Source: JAFGTX01 sp942492225 (GTDB lineage: Bacteria; Bacillota; Clostridia; Peptostreptococcales; Acidaminobacteraceae). From it: DNA of 26,252 nucleotides. This document shows positions 15,995-23,700 of the stretch, one piece after another. The stretch's first letter is position 1; each line of letters starts with the position of its first letter. The translations under genes were made by a program, and so were the position numbers. The stretch spans positions 1-26,252 of the forward strand of contig CALODS010000062.1 of the NCBI GenBank assembly GCA_942492225.1. Direction: 5' to 3'. The notes beneath the pieces were generated by a model that had not been told where the DNA came from, searched no databases, and saw only the letters and a list, made by a program, of their open reading frames with translations.

Positions 15995-16951
15995 CTAAAT
16001 ATTTAGTATTTGTAAATATGCAACACCAACAGCATTATCTGTGCAAAATCTTTTCTCGGTTCGTATAACACTTGTTTTAATAGATGTTTGAATTGCATTT
16101 GTTATATAATCGTTTGCTGCAACACCACCAGACAAAACGATTGTATCATAGCTCGTATAATTAGGAACAGCAAGAATAGCTGCAACCAATTGCCTTGCTA
16201 TATAATCTAATAAACCTATAGAAACTTCATTTGCAGCTAACCCATTATTTAATAAGGTCATTCCTTTATTTTCAGCTCCTGACAAGTTAAAAAAAGATTT
16301 TTTTTGAATGTTTGGAAATTTATTCCTCAATTGATTTGTCATGATCGCTGTCTGTGAACATGTTTCGATTTGTTTGCCACATGGAAAGTCAAAATCCATT
16401 GCAACGCCAATTCTATCGATCAATTGACCTGCAGAAATATCCAAACTTCCACCGACAATTTCACAGTCGAATGTAGATCTGTTATTGTCAATGATGTGTT
16501 TACATTTTAATAGTTCGGTTGTGCCACCAGACAAATGCAACCCTAAAAAAGAATTCGGTATCGGTAGATCTATTCCCCAAAATGCTGCAGCTAAGTGCCC
16601 ACTTTGATGATCCGTTTCTATTATAGGAATAGACATTAAATTGGATATACTTCTTGCAAAATTTATGCCTGCGTTAAACACTGGCATATAAGATAATTCT
16701 TGATTCCTCGGTCTAGATGACACTGCAATATAGGATGCTTCTTCAAAATATGTTTTATCACACTTATTGAAATAAGATCCTAAATTCATTATGTGTTGAT
16801 AAAAGGCATCAGATTGTCGAAGCCCTTTATCACCATGTTTTACTTTTAATAATTGCTGAAAATTATCAACAACTGTATGCGTATCTATGTCGATAATTGC
16901 TACGGATGTCGTGTAACAACTGGTATCAATACCTATTCCATATCTAGACAT
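15995..16951 (-). CDS. Divergent TsaD/Kae1-like (M22 glycoprotease family) protein
   Basis: A 318-residue ASKHA-fold protein related to TsaD, the enzyme that makes the t6A modification of tRNA. Visible family features are the N-terminal phosphate loop GIDTSCYTTSV (7-17), the metal-binding pair H115xxxH119 (TDHQSGH), LHLSGGTTEL (138-147) and the C-terminal SGGVAAN and CTDNAVGVA. It departs from true TsaD by lacking the PGL loop (here PRNQELSYMPVF) and by having Thr where SGGHT carries His. It is therefore probably a paralogue, with a canonical tsaD elsewhere, and its function is unknown. The ATG at 16951 follows the nusB stop by one base, with GAAGAG upstream. Confidence 0.75.
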   Translation of the reverse strand: MSRYGIGIDTSCYTTSVAIIDIDTHTVVDNFQQLLKVKHGDKGLRQSDAFYQHIMNLGSYFNKCDKTYFEEASYIAVSSRPRNQELSYMPVFNAGINFARSISNLMSIPIIETDHQSGHLAAAFWGIDLPIPNSFLGLHLSGGTTELLKCKHIIDNNRSTFDCEIVGGSLDISAGQLIDRIGVAMDFDFPCGKQIETCSQTAIMTNQLRNKFPNIQKKSFFNLSGAENKGMTLLNNGLAANEVSIGLLDYIARQLVAAILAVPNYTSYDTIVLSGGVAANDYITNAIQTSIKTSVIRTEKRFCTDNAVGVAYLQILNI

Positions 16952-16952
16952 A

Positions 16953-17351
16953 TTACTCTTCTCTAACTGCACTACCTAATACACCGTTGATGTAAGAAGA
17001 TGCTTCTTCATCTGAGAATTTTTTTGCTAAATCAACTGCTTCATTAATGGATACGCTTTCAGGAATATCTTCAACATAACGAATTTCTACTAAAGCTAGC
17101 CTTAAAATACTGAGGTCAACTTTTGATATACGATCAATTTTCCAGTTCTTTAAGTATTTAGAAATTTCTTCATCTATCGCTTCTTTATGTTTTAAATATA
17201 ACTCAACAATATTTTTTACATAGTGGTCTTCTGATGCTTTTATTGAAGATTCAATAATAAATGTGTTGATTTCTTCAAATGTCGTTAAGCCATTTAATTC
17301 AACTTGATATAACGCTTGCATTGTTACTTCTCTTGCTATTTTTCTGCTCAT
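16953..17351 (-). CDS. nusB: Transcription antitermination factor NusB
   Basis: NusB binds boxA RNA with NusE (ribosomal protein S10) and supports antitermination of ribosomal RNA operons. The 132-residue helical product shows the family pattern: REVTMQALYQVE at the N-terminus, an arginine-rich first helix, and ESVSINEAVDLAKKFSDEEASSYINGVLG at the C-terminus (split here as SINEAVDLAKKF and SYINGVLG). The ATG at 17351 has GGGAGG upstream; the seven codons before it have no support. A terminator hairpin lies directly in front of its ribosome site. Confidence 0.95.
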   Translation of the reverse strand: MSRKIAREVTMQALYQVELNGLTTFEEINTFIIESSIKASEDHYVKNIVELYLKHKEAIDEEISKYLKNWKIDRISKVDLSILRLALVEIRYVEDIPESVSINEAVDLAKKFSDEEASSYINGVLGSAVREE

Positions 17352-17362
17352 ATTTCCTCCCG

Positions 17363-17384
17363 AAAAAAACAATCCAAAGGATTG
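17363..17384 (-). terminator. Intrinsic terminator between asp23 and nusB
   Basis: Immediately after the Asp23 TAG codon the minus strand reads CAATCC-TTT-GGATTG followed by seven T residues, then the nusB ribosome site. The six-pair stem is short but the T tract is perfect. It would make nusB expression depend on readthrough. Confidence 0.7.
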
Positions 17385-17771
17385 CTATTCTTCGTCTACT
17401 ACTTTTTCTTCTTTTTTGATATTGATTCCGTGAACATGAATATTTACTTCTTTAACCGTTAATCCTGTCATTGACTCAACAGCAGTTTTAACGTTTTCTT
17501 GAATTTTCCATGCGATATCTGGAATCTTTACACCAAAATCTACAACAACATTTAAATCTAAGATGACAATTTCATCTTCTATTTGTACTTTTACACCTTT
17601 TGCCTGGTTTTTTTTCCCGAAGATACCTGCAATATCTTCCGAAAAAGAACCGTGTAATCCTGATACACCAACAATTTCTGATGCAGCAATAGACGTGATG
17701 ATGCCTATAACATCATCTGATATATTAACATTACCTGATTCTAGTGAATCTACATAAGTTTTTTCAGACAT
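17385..17771 (-). CDS. Asp23/Gls24 family envelope stress response protein
   Basis: A 128-residue protein of the Asp23 (DUF322) family, small cytoplasmic proteins that in Firmicutes associate with the membrane and affect the cell envelope stress response. The signature regions are ISDDVIGIITSIAASEIVGV (about 17-36), the strand pair VKVQIEDEIVILDLNVVVDF and the C-terminal MTGLTVKEVNIHVHGI. The position directly before nusB is that of Bacillus yqhY. A strong ribosome site (GGAGGG) and its own promoter precede it, and a terminator follows, so it may be largely a single-gene unit. Confidence 0.92.
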   Translation of the reverse strand: MSEKTYVDSLESGNVNISDDVIGIITSIAASEIVGVSGLHGSFSEDIAGIFGKKNQAKGVKVQIEDEIVILDLNVVVDFGVKIPDIAWKIQENVKTAVESMTGLTVKEVNIHVHGINIKKEEKVVDEE

Positions 17772-17806
17772 AATTATCCCTCCATTTAAAAAATAGCTTA
17801 TTCTTT

Positions 17807-17835
17807 ATTATACCAAAAAATAATACCATTATCCA
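17807..17835 (-). promoter_or_regulatory. Sigma-A type promoter for the Asp23 gene
   Basis: Minus strand: -35 TGGATA (17835-17830), 17-base spacer, perfect -10 TATAAT (17812-17807), about 35 bases before the start codon. Confidence 0.65.
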
Positions 17836-17885
17836 TTTAAACTAAGTGGTTTCTATAAATACAGCTCATCTTGAACAAACAATAT

Positions 17886-17915
17886 TGAAACCCGATTCAT
17901 AAGAACCGGGTTTCA
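17886..17915 (-). terminator. Terminator after the CD1247-type gene
   Basis: A nine-base-pair stem, TGAAACCCG against CGGGTTTCA, with a further inner TTC/GAA pairing, lies eight bases after the stop codon. The minus-strand tail is only moderately T-rich and the plus-strand tail is more so, so it may work in both directions. Confidence 0.65.
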
Positions 17916-17923
17916 TAAAAGTT

Positions 17924-18313
17924 TTATTTTTCTTCACAGTTACAATCGCAACAACCTTCAACTTCATCTTCAATTTCTAATTCTTTACCACAGCTTGGAC
18001 AAATAATTTCGTCAGCCATTAATAATTCATCATCAAGGTAGATTGGTTCGCCACATTCTGGACATTCAAACTCTTCAACATCGAAGTCTTCTTCATAGAA
18101 ATCTTCTTCAAGAGCTGTTAAGTCTTCGTCGATATCAGTAACTGCATCATCTAATTCAGATAAGTCTTCATCAATTTCTTCAATTACCTCTGCAAAATCT
18201 TCAAGTGCGTCAATAATCGCTACAAGAAGTTTCCCCTCATTCTTAGTTGCGTCGATGTTCATGCCATCTGCTAATCCTCTAAGATATGAAACCTTTTCAA
18301 ACAATAAACTCAT
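17924..18313 (-). CDS. CD1247-type acidic zinc-ribbon protein
   Basis: A 129-residue protein of a clostridial family typified by C. difficile CD1247, unknown in function. The N-terminal helical domain (about 1-45, LFEKVSYLRGLADGMNID) is followed by a very acidic helix (about 45-80, repeated IDEDL) and a C-terminal rubredoxin-like zinc ribbon with CPEC at 84-87 and CPSC at 105-108. The tail CCDCNC at 121-126 adds more cysteines. AGGAGG precedes the ATG. It follows efp after 22 bases. In spore-forming clostridia the spoIIIA operon typically comes next; here a terminator does. Confidence 0.8.
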   Translation of the reverse strand: MSLLFEKVSYLRGLADGMNIDATKNEGKLLVAIIDALEDFAEVIEEIDEDLSELDDAVTDIDEDLTALEEDFYEEDFDVEEFECPECGEPIYLDDELLMADEIICPSCGKELEIEDEVEGCCDCNCEEK

Positions 18314-18335
18314 GTCTACCTCCTATTGTACTATT

Positions 18336-18896
18336 TTATTTTTCTCTTGATAAATACTCGTTAGTTCTTGTATCTATCTTGATTTTATCACCTTCATTAA
18401 CAAATAAAGGCACATTCACAACAGCACCTGTTTCCACTTTAGCTTTCTTTGTTACGTTTGAAGTTGTATCCCCTTTAACTCCAGGTTCAGATTCAACAAC
18501 TTCTAGAACAACAAAGTTTGGCGCTTCAACTTGGAAACATTTACCCTTGTAGAATTTCAATGCTGCATTATCATTTTCTTTTAAGTAAATGATAGCGTCT
18601 TCAACTTGTTCGTGCGTTAATGGAATTTGGTCATACGTTTCATTATCCATGAAATAGTATACTTCACCATCACTATATAAGTATTGCATGTCTTTTCTTT
18701 CAACATGTGCTTTAGGGAATTTTTCGTTTGGATTAAATGCTTCTTCTCTTATTGATCCATTAACTAAATTCTTGTACTTTGTTCTTACAAACGCAGCGCC
18801 TTTACCAGGCTTTACGTGTTGAAAGTCAACAACTACGTATGGTTGACCATTGATTTCGAATGTTACACCTTTTCTAAAATCTCCTGCAGATATCAT
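18336..18896 (-). CDS. efp: Translation elongation factor P
   Basis: EF-P enters the ribosomal E site and relieves stalling at consecutive prolines. The 186-residue product has three beta-barrel domains at about 1-65, 66-130 and 131-186. Lys32 sits at the tip of the first domain (HVKPGKGAAFVRTK), the position modified in species that modify EF-P. GGAGG precedes the ATG. It stands 15 bases behind aroQ, as in Bacillus and many clostridia. Confidence 0.97.
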   Translation of the reverse strand: MISAGDFRKGVTFEINGQPYVVVDFQHVKPGKGAAFVRTKYKNLVNGSIREEAFNPNEKFPKAHVERKDMQYLYSDGEVYYFMDNETYDQIPLTHEQVEDAIIYLKENDNAALKFYKGKCFQVEAPNFVVLEVVESEPGVKGDTTSNVTKKAKVETGAVVNVPLFVNEGDKIKIDTRTNEYLSREK

Positions 18897-18911
18897 GATA
18901 TTCCTCCAAAT

Positions 18912-19355
18912 TTATACTTTCTTTTTTATATGGTCCACTAATGCATAGAGTCCAGCTGAATAACTGAAACTACCAAACCCAGAAATTACACCAACACATG
19001 ATGATGCAGTGACTGAATGCGACCTAAAATTTTCTCTAACATATATATTAGATAAATGTACTTCCACAAATGGAAGCGTGATACTTTTAATTGCATCAGA
19101 TATAGCATAGCTATAATGAGTATAAGCTGCCGGATTTATGATGACACCATCATATTGATCAGCGGCACGGTGAATTTCATCAATAATGAAGCCCTCCGTA
19201 TTTGATTGAAAGTAATCAATATGTACATCAAGAGTTTTTCCTAACTCTGATAACGTGTTATTAATTTCTTCTAAAGTTAAATGACCATAAATCTCAGGTT
19301 CTCTCTTACCGAGTCGATTGAGATTGGGACCATTGATTACTAATACTCTTAACAT
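18912..19355 (-). CDS. aroQ: 3-dehydroquinate dehydratase, type II
   Basis: Removes water from 3-dehydroquinate in the shikimate pathway. The 147-residue product is the dodecameric type II enzyme: INGPNLNRLGKREPEIYG (7-24) with catalytic Tyr23, NPAAYTHYS with Asn75, EVHLSNIY with His100, and FRSHSVT with Arg111. GAGGTGA precedes the ATG. It follows aroK, which acts two steps later in the same pathway, after 51 bases. Confidence 0.96.
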   Translation of the reverse strand: MLRVLVINGPNLNRLGKREPEIYGHLTLEEINNTLSELGKTLDVHIDYFQSNTEGFIIDEIHRAADQYDGVIINPAAYTHYSYAISDAIKSITLPFVEVHLSNIYVRENFRSHSVTASSCVGVISGFGSFSYSAGLYALVDHIKKKV

Positions 19356-19406
19356 GCAATCACCTCAAAACACACTTTTAATAATACCACAAAACCCATC
19401 GGAAAA

Positions 19407-19913
19407 CTATACTATTTTACATTTCTGTATAAGCTCTCTTACAACCGTTTCGACCGCTTTATCATTTACCGTTAAAATAACATCTGCATAGGATTTATAG
19501 AATGCTTTTCTATCATTATAAACTTGTTCCAGTTTATCTTGCAAAGAAGTATTTTGTAGGAGTGGTCTGGAAGTATCTCCTTCTAACCTTTTAACAATAT
19601 CAACTACCGGTATATGCAAATAGACAACCGATGCATTATTCGAAAGGGCCATCATGGTATCTTTATTGATAACAACACCGCCACCAGTTGCAATAACAAC
19701 ATTGTTTTCAAACTCTAATTCTTTTGCCATTAAATGTTCTAATGCTCTAAAATAAGATTCTCCACGTTCAGTAAATATATGACTGATCGATTTATTTTCG
19801 CGTTTTTCTATCAAGGCATCCATATCCAAAAAATTAGCGCCAATTGCTGACGCTAATGATTTTCCAATGGTTGATTTGCCTGAGCCCATCATGCCAATTA
19901 ATACAATTTTCAT
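19407..19913 (-). CDS. aroK: Shikimate kinase
   Basis: Phosphorylates shikimate with ATP. The 168-residue P-loop kinase shows Walker A GMMGSGKST (7-15), the shikimate-binding DMD (30-32), Arg56 (YFRALE), GGG (77-79), and the lid arginine in SRPLL. It overlaps the ComFB stop codon by one base (TAATG), with GGAG upstream, so translation is coupled. Confidence 0.95.
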   Translation of the reverse strand: MKIVLIGMMGSGKSTIGKSLASAIGANFLDMDALIEKRENKSISHIFTERGESYFRALEHLMAKELEFENNVVIATGGGVVINKDTMMALSNNASVVYLHIPVVDIVKRLEGDTSRPLLQNTSLQDKLEQVYNDRKAFYKSYADVILTVNDKAVETVVRELIQKCKIV

Positions 19914-20191
19914 TATTTATTCTCCACATGATGATGTGGTTTTTTCTTGACGATTTCTACTGCATCGATAATTGCTTTTGAAACATCCACTTCATTTTGT
20001 ACTTTTACACTATCGAGTTTGGTGTATAACTCTCCTTTTTCTGTTGCAACATAATGTGGTGTTAGATGATTTAAAGCTAACGCTTTAATATCCGCTAAAC
20101 ACTCTTCACATTGACACACTTCAGGAAATTTATCTAACAATTCTCTCATATTTCTTTCTACAAGACGTTCCATATAATTTGTAACTTCCAT
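19913..20191 (-). CDS. comFB: ComFB-family (late competence development) protein
   Basis: A 92-residue helical protein of the ComFB family. The family core is visible: NYMERLVERNMRELL, the cysteine cluster C26, C28, C31 (VCQCEECLADIKALALN), and TPHYVAT. In B. subtilis ComFB lies in the comF operon and binds zinc through such cysteines. Other family members have been reported as cyclic-di-GMP binding proteins affecting pili and competence. The gene has its own -10 element and GAGGTGA ribosome site, lies directly behind five pilus genes, and overlaps aroK. A role in regulating the pili is reasonable inference, not shown by the sequence. Confidence 0.85.
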   Translation of the reverse strand: MEVTNYMERLVERNMRELLDKFPEVCQCEECLADIKALALNHLTPHYVATEKGELYTKLDSVKVQNEVDVSKAIIDAVEIVKKKPHHHVENK

Positions 20192-20212
20192 ATCAAATCA
20201 CCTCAAAAAAGT

Positions 20213-20218
20213 ATTATA
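20213..20218 (-). promoter_or_regulatory. Candidate -10 element before comFB
   Basis: A perfect TATAAT on the minus strand, 21 bases upstream of the comFB ATG, in the 67-base gap after the pilus genes. No good -35 is found at 16-18 bases, so this is a partial prediction. It would allow comFB-aroK-aroQ-efp expression independent of the pilus operon. Confidence 0.4.
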
Positions 20219-20258
20219 CCTCTTTTAGTGTAGCACATTTTTTACAAATAACGAATCA

Positions 20259-22841
20259 TTAAAATTCTCGCCAATAGTCCACGATATATCCTTTTACTGA
20301 TTTTTCCTTTGATGAACCGTCTAATTGCGGATTCGAAAGAATGTTAACATCTACAGAATCACCTATATTCACGATTGTCATATCCAAGTTGAATTGATAA
20401 CCTCTTGATAAACCATCATCAGGTTTATTAGCATCATCTGGAATAGTTGTACCATTGACATACTTCGTAACCAATTTTCTTCCATCTCTTACATGAAAAG
20501 CATCAACCAATAAATCATAAGGTGCAATTGTTCCGTATATCGTCTCATCACTTTGTGTAATTACTTTCTCCCCTGGACCATAGAATATTATGCTTTGATC
20601 ACTAATCAGAGTACCTGTAATATTCAGTGGTTTTGATAACTCCTCATTATAAACAAATATGTTGCCCTTTGTTGCAACAACGGCAGAAAGATCAGATACA
20701 TTGTTAACGTGTATCGCCCCTGCAGGAATTGTAAAAGTACTTGGATAATTAATGTAGATATCCTTGTCCTTGTCGCCGTTTAAGACCACAAGGTGATTGT
20801 CTCTATTAATATTATCAAACGTTGCATCCTTTGAATAATCAATAAAGGTGTCCATAAAACTGAGTGACGTACTATCGTTTTTATCTATTGAAACAATATT
20901 TTTGCTGTCTATATAGTTACGCATACCCAATAAATTCATTGCTAAATCAATATGCTTACCAAATTCCAATCTATAAGTCGAATCAAACTCACCACTTGAT
21001 AATGCTAAACCAGAGGGATTAAATATTTTATCATTCGATAAAAAGACGCCAAGTCCATAATTTTCAGCAAGTATTTCATCTACCGTTTTATCTCTTAACT
21101 TGATAATAGATTTATCTTCAGATGAGATTATATCCATATTACCGTCATCATTAGCATCTCTTACCGTTGTAATAAAGTGATCCACTTTAAACTGAACACT
21201 GTCTTTGATATTGCCATCCTCATCAACATATTCATAGATGTTATAATCATTGTTTAAATCATCATTATATTTAAATTCTTTCGTCCTTAGCTCCTGATCA
21301 GATAACTGATTTTGATAAAAATAGAAATTCTTTTCAGTTGTCATAGATTCGCCTGTTTGGAAGTATTTTCTTCCTTCATTTGTATTTCTGAATATATTGA
21401 TATAGGCAACACCAGGAATAAATAAGTTGTTTAAAGTAATGGAACATTTCTCAACGCGTTTATTTATTCGTATTGAACTAGATAAATCCGGATTCATTGG
21501 CGCACTACTCGCAGCCATATCCATCCCGTCAAAAAAGGCCATAAAATATCCTTGTTTTTCGCTAAGATCGTCCTCTTGAGTATTTTTTCTTTGTCCAATC
21601 GTAATTGAAGTATTTGAACTATTAATAAATAGGTCATCTAATAATAGCATGTGGGTATCAACTGTCGTAGTCGTTTTTTCACTGTCATTCATGACAATAA
21701 AAGAGTCTGCAAAAATACTGCTCTTTTCTTTATTGTCATCAGAATTAATTTTGTTAACACTTAATGTTGAACCATTATGTTGAAGTTTTACACTGGCGCC
21801 TGATTTAATATTTCCTGTAACAGCTAAAGTACCTTTACCTATGATATCATTCACAGATAATGGAATAGACGTTTCAGTATCTAAGAAATCGTTAGCGATT
21901 TGCTCATACCCTATAACAACACCACCTTTTTGGTGACTATATATTCTTTGAACTTCAGGGAATGTTCCTTTTGCATAAACATCACCAATTGTTTTTACTT
22001 TACCACCTGTAACAAGAATGTCATTTGATGCAGTTAGTGCATTATTCAAAATATCATTTTTATACAATTGTTGGCGCTTTAGCGTTGTAACTGTCGTGTA
22101 ATCATATACCGGTGGGATCATTCTAACGGCTAATTCAATTTGTTTATTATAAATATTATATGTGCCATCTGATTGAATAAGTAATTTTATTTCTTTTGTA
22201 TCAGGTAAATAATTAGATGTAACCACTAATGTCGGTTTAGTTACTTCAGTAAAAGATTCAAAGTCTTGTGGATTAAAAGTCACCGTCTCTAAGTCTCTTA
22301 GCACAGATGTACTTAAGCCATTCGTCCCTGATTGAGTAATTTCAAAATCATTTTCATATACAAATTCATCTTCATCATTAATCAGTGTATAATCATTGCC
22401 ATCTTCCACTTGTGCATCAGCTAACAGATACAGCAAGAACTGTTTGTCAAATTCTTTCCTAAGAGCTTTTTCGTAAAACGCACTCGCTTCTTCTTGTGAA
22501 ATAAAATTAGGGTCTGTATCATCCAACTTCATTTTACGTTCTAACCAAAGTTCAAATTTGGTCCATTCTTTCTTGTTCTTAAACTCTGGTGTATCAGCTT
22601 GTATAATCTCACTGGCAGCAACTTCGGCACGATGACTTAATTCTTCTATTTCTGCAAGCACTTCTTCTATGGCACCGTCGTTTAAATAAAAGGATGTATT
22701 TCTTCCACCTGTCACCAAGCCTAATTGATAATTTGTAACCGTGGCCGTAATTAAAGAAGCTGTTAAAATTGTTAGAATTAACAGCACGACTAATACATAT
22801 ATGAAACTAGAGCCTCTATTTGATTTTAAAATTTTTCTCAT
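20259..22841 (-). CDS. Large PilX-like type IV pilus-associated protein
   Basis: An 860-residue protein beginning like a PilX-type minor pilin: a short basic leader, a possible prepilin site at Gly10-Ser11 (NRG then SSFIYVLV), and one hydrophobic helix at about 13-34. The usual Glu5 is replaced (Tyr at that place). The helical region continues to about 145. The rest is a long, presumably extracytoplasmic beta-rich part. It contains a calcium-loop-like DANDDGNMD (about 562-570; bases 21158-21132) and a related DEDGNIKD (about 540-547). PilX-type pilins usually have under 200 residues, so this one is unusual. I chose the ATG at 22841; a GTG start at 22850 is possible. The last gene of the pilus set; I see no clear terminator after it. 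Confidence 0.7.
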   Translation of the reverse strand: MRKILKSNRGSSFIYVLVVLLILTILTASLITATVTNYQLGLVTGGRNTSFYLNDGAIEEVLAEIEELSHRAEVAASEIIQADTPEFKNKKEWTKFELWLERKMKLDDTDPNFISQEEASAFYEKALRKEFDKQFLLYLLADAQVEDGNDYTLINDEDEFVYENDFEITQSGTNGLSTSVLRDLETVTFNPQDFESFTEVTKPTLVVTSNYLPDTKEIKLLIQSDGTYNIYNKQIELAVRMIPPVYDYTTVTTLKRQQLYKNDILNNALTASNDILVTGGKVKTIGDVYAKGTFPEVQRIYSHQKGGVVIGYEQIANDFLDTETSIPLSVNDIIGKGTLAVTGNIKSGASVKLQHNGSTLSVNKINSDDNKEKSSIFADSFIVMNDSEKTTTTVDTHMLLLDDLFINSSNTSITIGQRKNTQEDDLSEKQGYFMAFFDGMDMAASSAPMNPDLSSSIRINKRVEKCSITLNNLFIPGVAYINIFRNTNEGRKYFQTGESMTTEKNFYFYQNQLSDQELRTKEFKYNDDLNNDYNIYEYVDEDGNIKDSVQFKVDHFITTVRDANDDGNMDIISSEDKSIIKLRDKTVDEILAENYGLGVFLSNDKIFNPSGLALSSGEFDSTYRLEFGKHIDLAMNLLGMRNYIDSKNIVSIDKNDSTSLSFMDTFIDYSKDATFDNINRDNHLVVLNGDKDKDIYINYPSTFTIPAGAIHVNNVSDLSAVVATKGNIFVYNEELSKPLNITGTLISDQSIIFYGPGEKVITQSDETIYGTIAPYDLLVDAFHVRDGRKLVTKYVNGTTIPDDANKPDDGLSRGYQFNLDMTIVNIGDSVDVNILSNPQLDGSSKEKSVKGYIVDYWREF

Positions 22842-22851
22842 GGTCACCACT

Positions 22852-23691
22852 CTACTTTTTTGCTGTACTTACAAGACGTTCATAAAGAACACCATTTTTT
22901 TTGACTAATAATTCAATTGTAAATAGTTTCGTTTCATTTTTACCATTTGCTCCACTACTGCGTTTAGATTGATAAGTTGCTATCTCTCCGCTGCCTGTTG
23001 TTATCGTTGGGGCAATGGTAACATTATTAGCAATATCATCAATTTCATAAATATTTATTAAAAAATCTGTATCATTTTTTATAACAAAGTTAGCTTTTGT
23101 AACATCTCCGGATACTGTAAGATTTATGTTAGCTGGGTCAATATCTGTCATAATAATATTACCAATCACATGCTCTGTCTTAGTTGTTTGAGAATTGACC
23201 ACTAATTTTACTTTTACTTGGCCTGAGTTCGGTGGACTCATTTCAATCTCGAAATTAGGATCTGTAAAAGTATATTCAATATTGTTTACAAATAGCTTAG
23301 TTGACTTGTCAACGACCTTATACTTTACATCAACATCTGCAATGGGTATAACATTTCCTGCACCAGTATTTACAGTAGAATTATCCGGCTTTAAGGTCAG
23401 TTCACCACTGATCTCCGTAATATTTACGGTGACATCAAAATCATCTAGCTGTTTTACAGAAGATCCAGCGATCAATTCTGACTCAGACTTTAAATCTTCT
23501 AGAACCTTTTGTCCAATGAAGTTTGCAGCCACTGTTGTGGCTGTTTTATGATTAATTTCCTTGGTCTTTACGAACACATCAAAAATAGGGACAATCATAA
23601 TGCTAATAACCGCTAAGGTAATGAGCACTTCAATAAGCGTCATTCCATTATGATCATTTCTATTAAGTTTTTTAATTTTATTTTTTAGCAT
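22852..23691 (-). CDS. PilV-like minor prepilin
   Basis: A 279-residue protein with a textbook type IV prepilin N-terminus: basic leader, cleavage site Gly16-Met17, Glu at mature position 5 (NGMTLIEVLITLAVISIM), and a hydrophobic helix at 17-38. After processing by prepilin peptidase it would join the pilus or pseudopilus. The remainder (about 60-279) is beta-rich and secreted, and matches no domain I recognise. AGGGTG precedes the ATG. It lies between pilO and the large PilX-like gene with gaps of 9 bases or fewer on either side (9 from the pilO stop; 10 to the next ATG), so they are co-translated. GspI or PilV-type naming is by position and leader only. Confidence 0.8.
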   Translation of the reverse strand: MLKNKIKKLNRNDHNGMTLIEVLITLAVISIMIVPIFDVFVKTKEINHKTATTVAANFIGQKVLEDLKSESELIAGSSVKQLDDFDVTVNITEISGELTLKPDNSTVNTGAGNVIPIADVDVKYKVVDKSTKLFVNNIEYTFTDPNFEIEMSPPNSGQVKVKLVVNSQTTKTEHVIGNIIMTDIDPANINLTVSGDVTKANFVIKNDTDFLINIYEIDDIANNVTIAPTITTGSGEIATYQSKRSSGANGKNETKLFTIELLVKKNGVLYERLVSTAKK

Positions 23692-23700
23692 AGTAGCACC

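Noticed and set aside
108..23551. Plus-strand open frames of about 60-120 codons scattered over the window
   Set aside because: Each lies opposite a well-supported minus-strand gene, or opposite a gene boundary, and none shows a ribosome site with a recognisable product.
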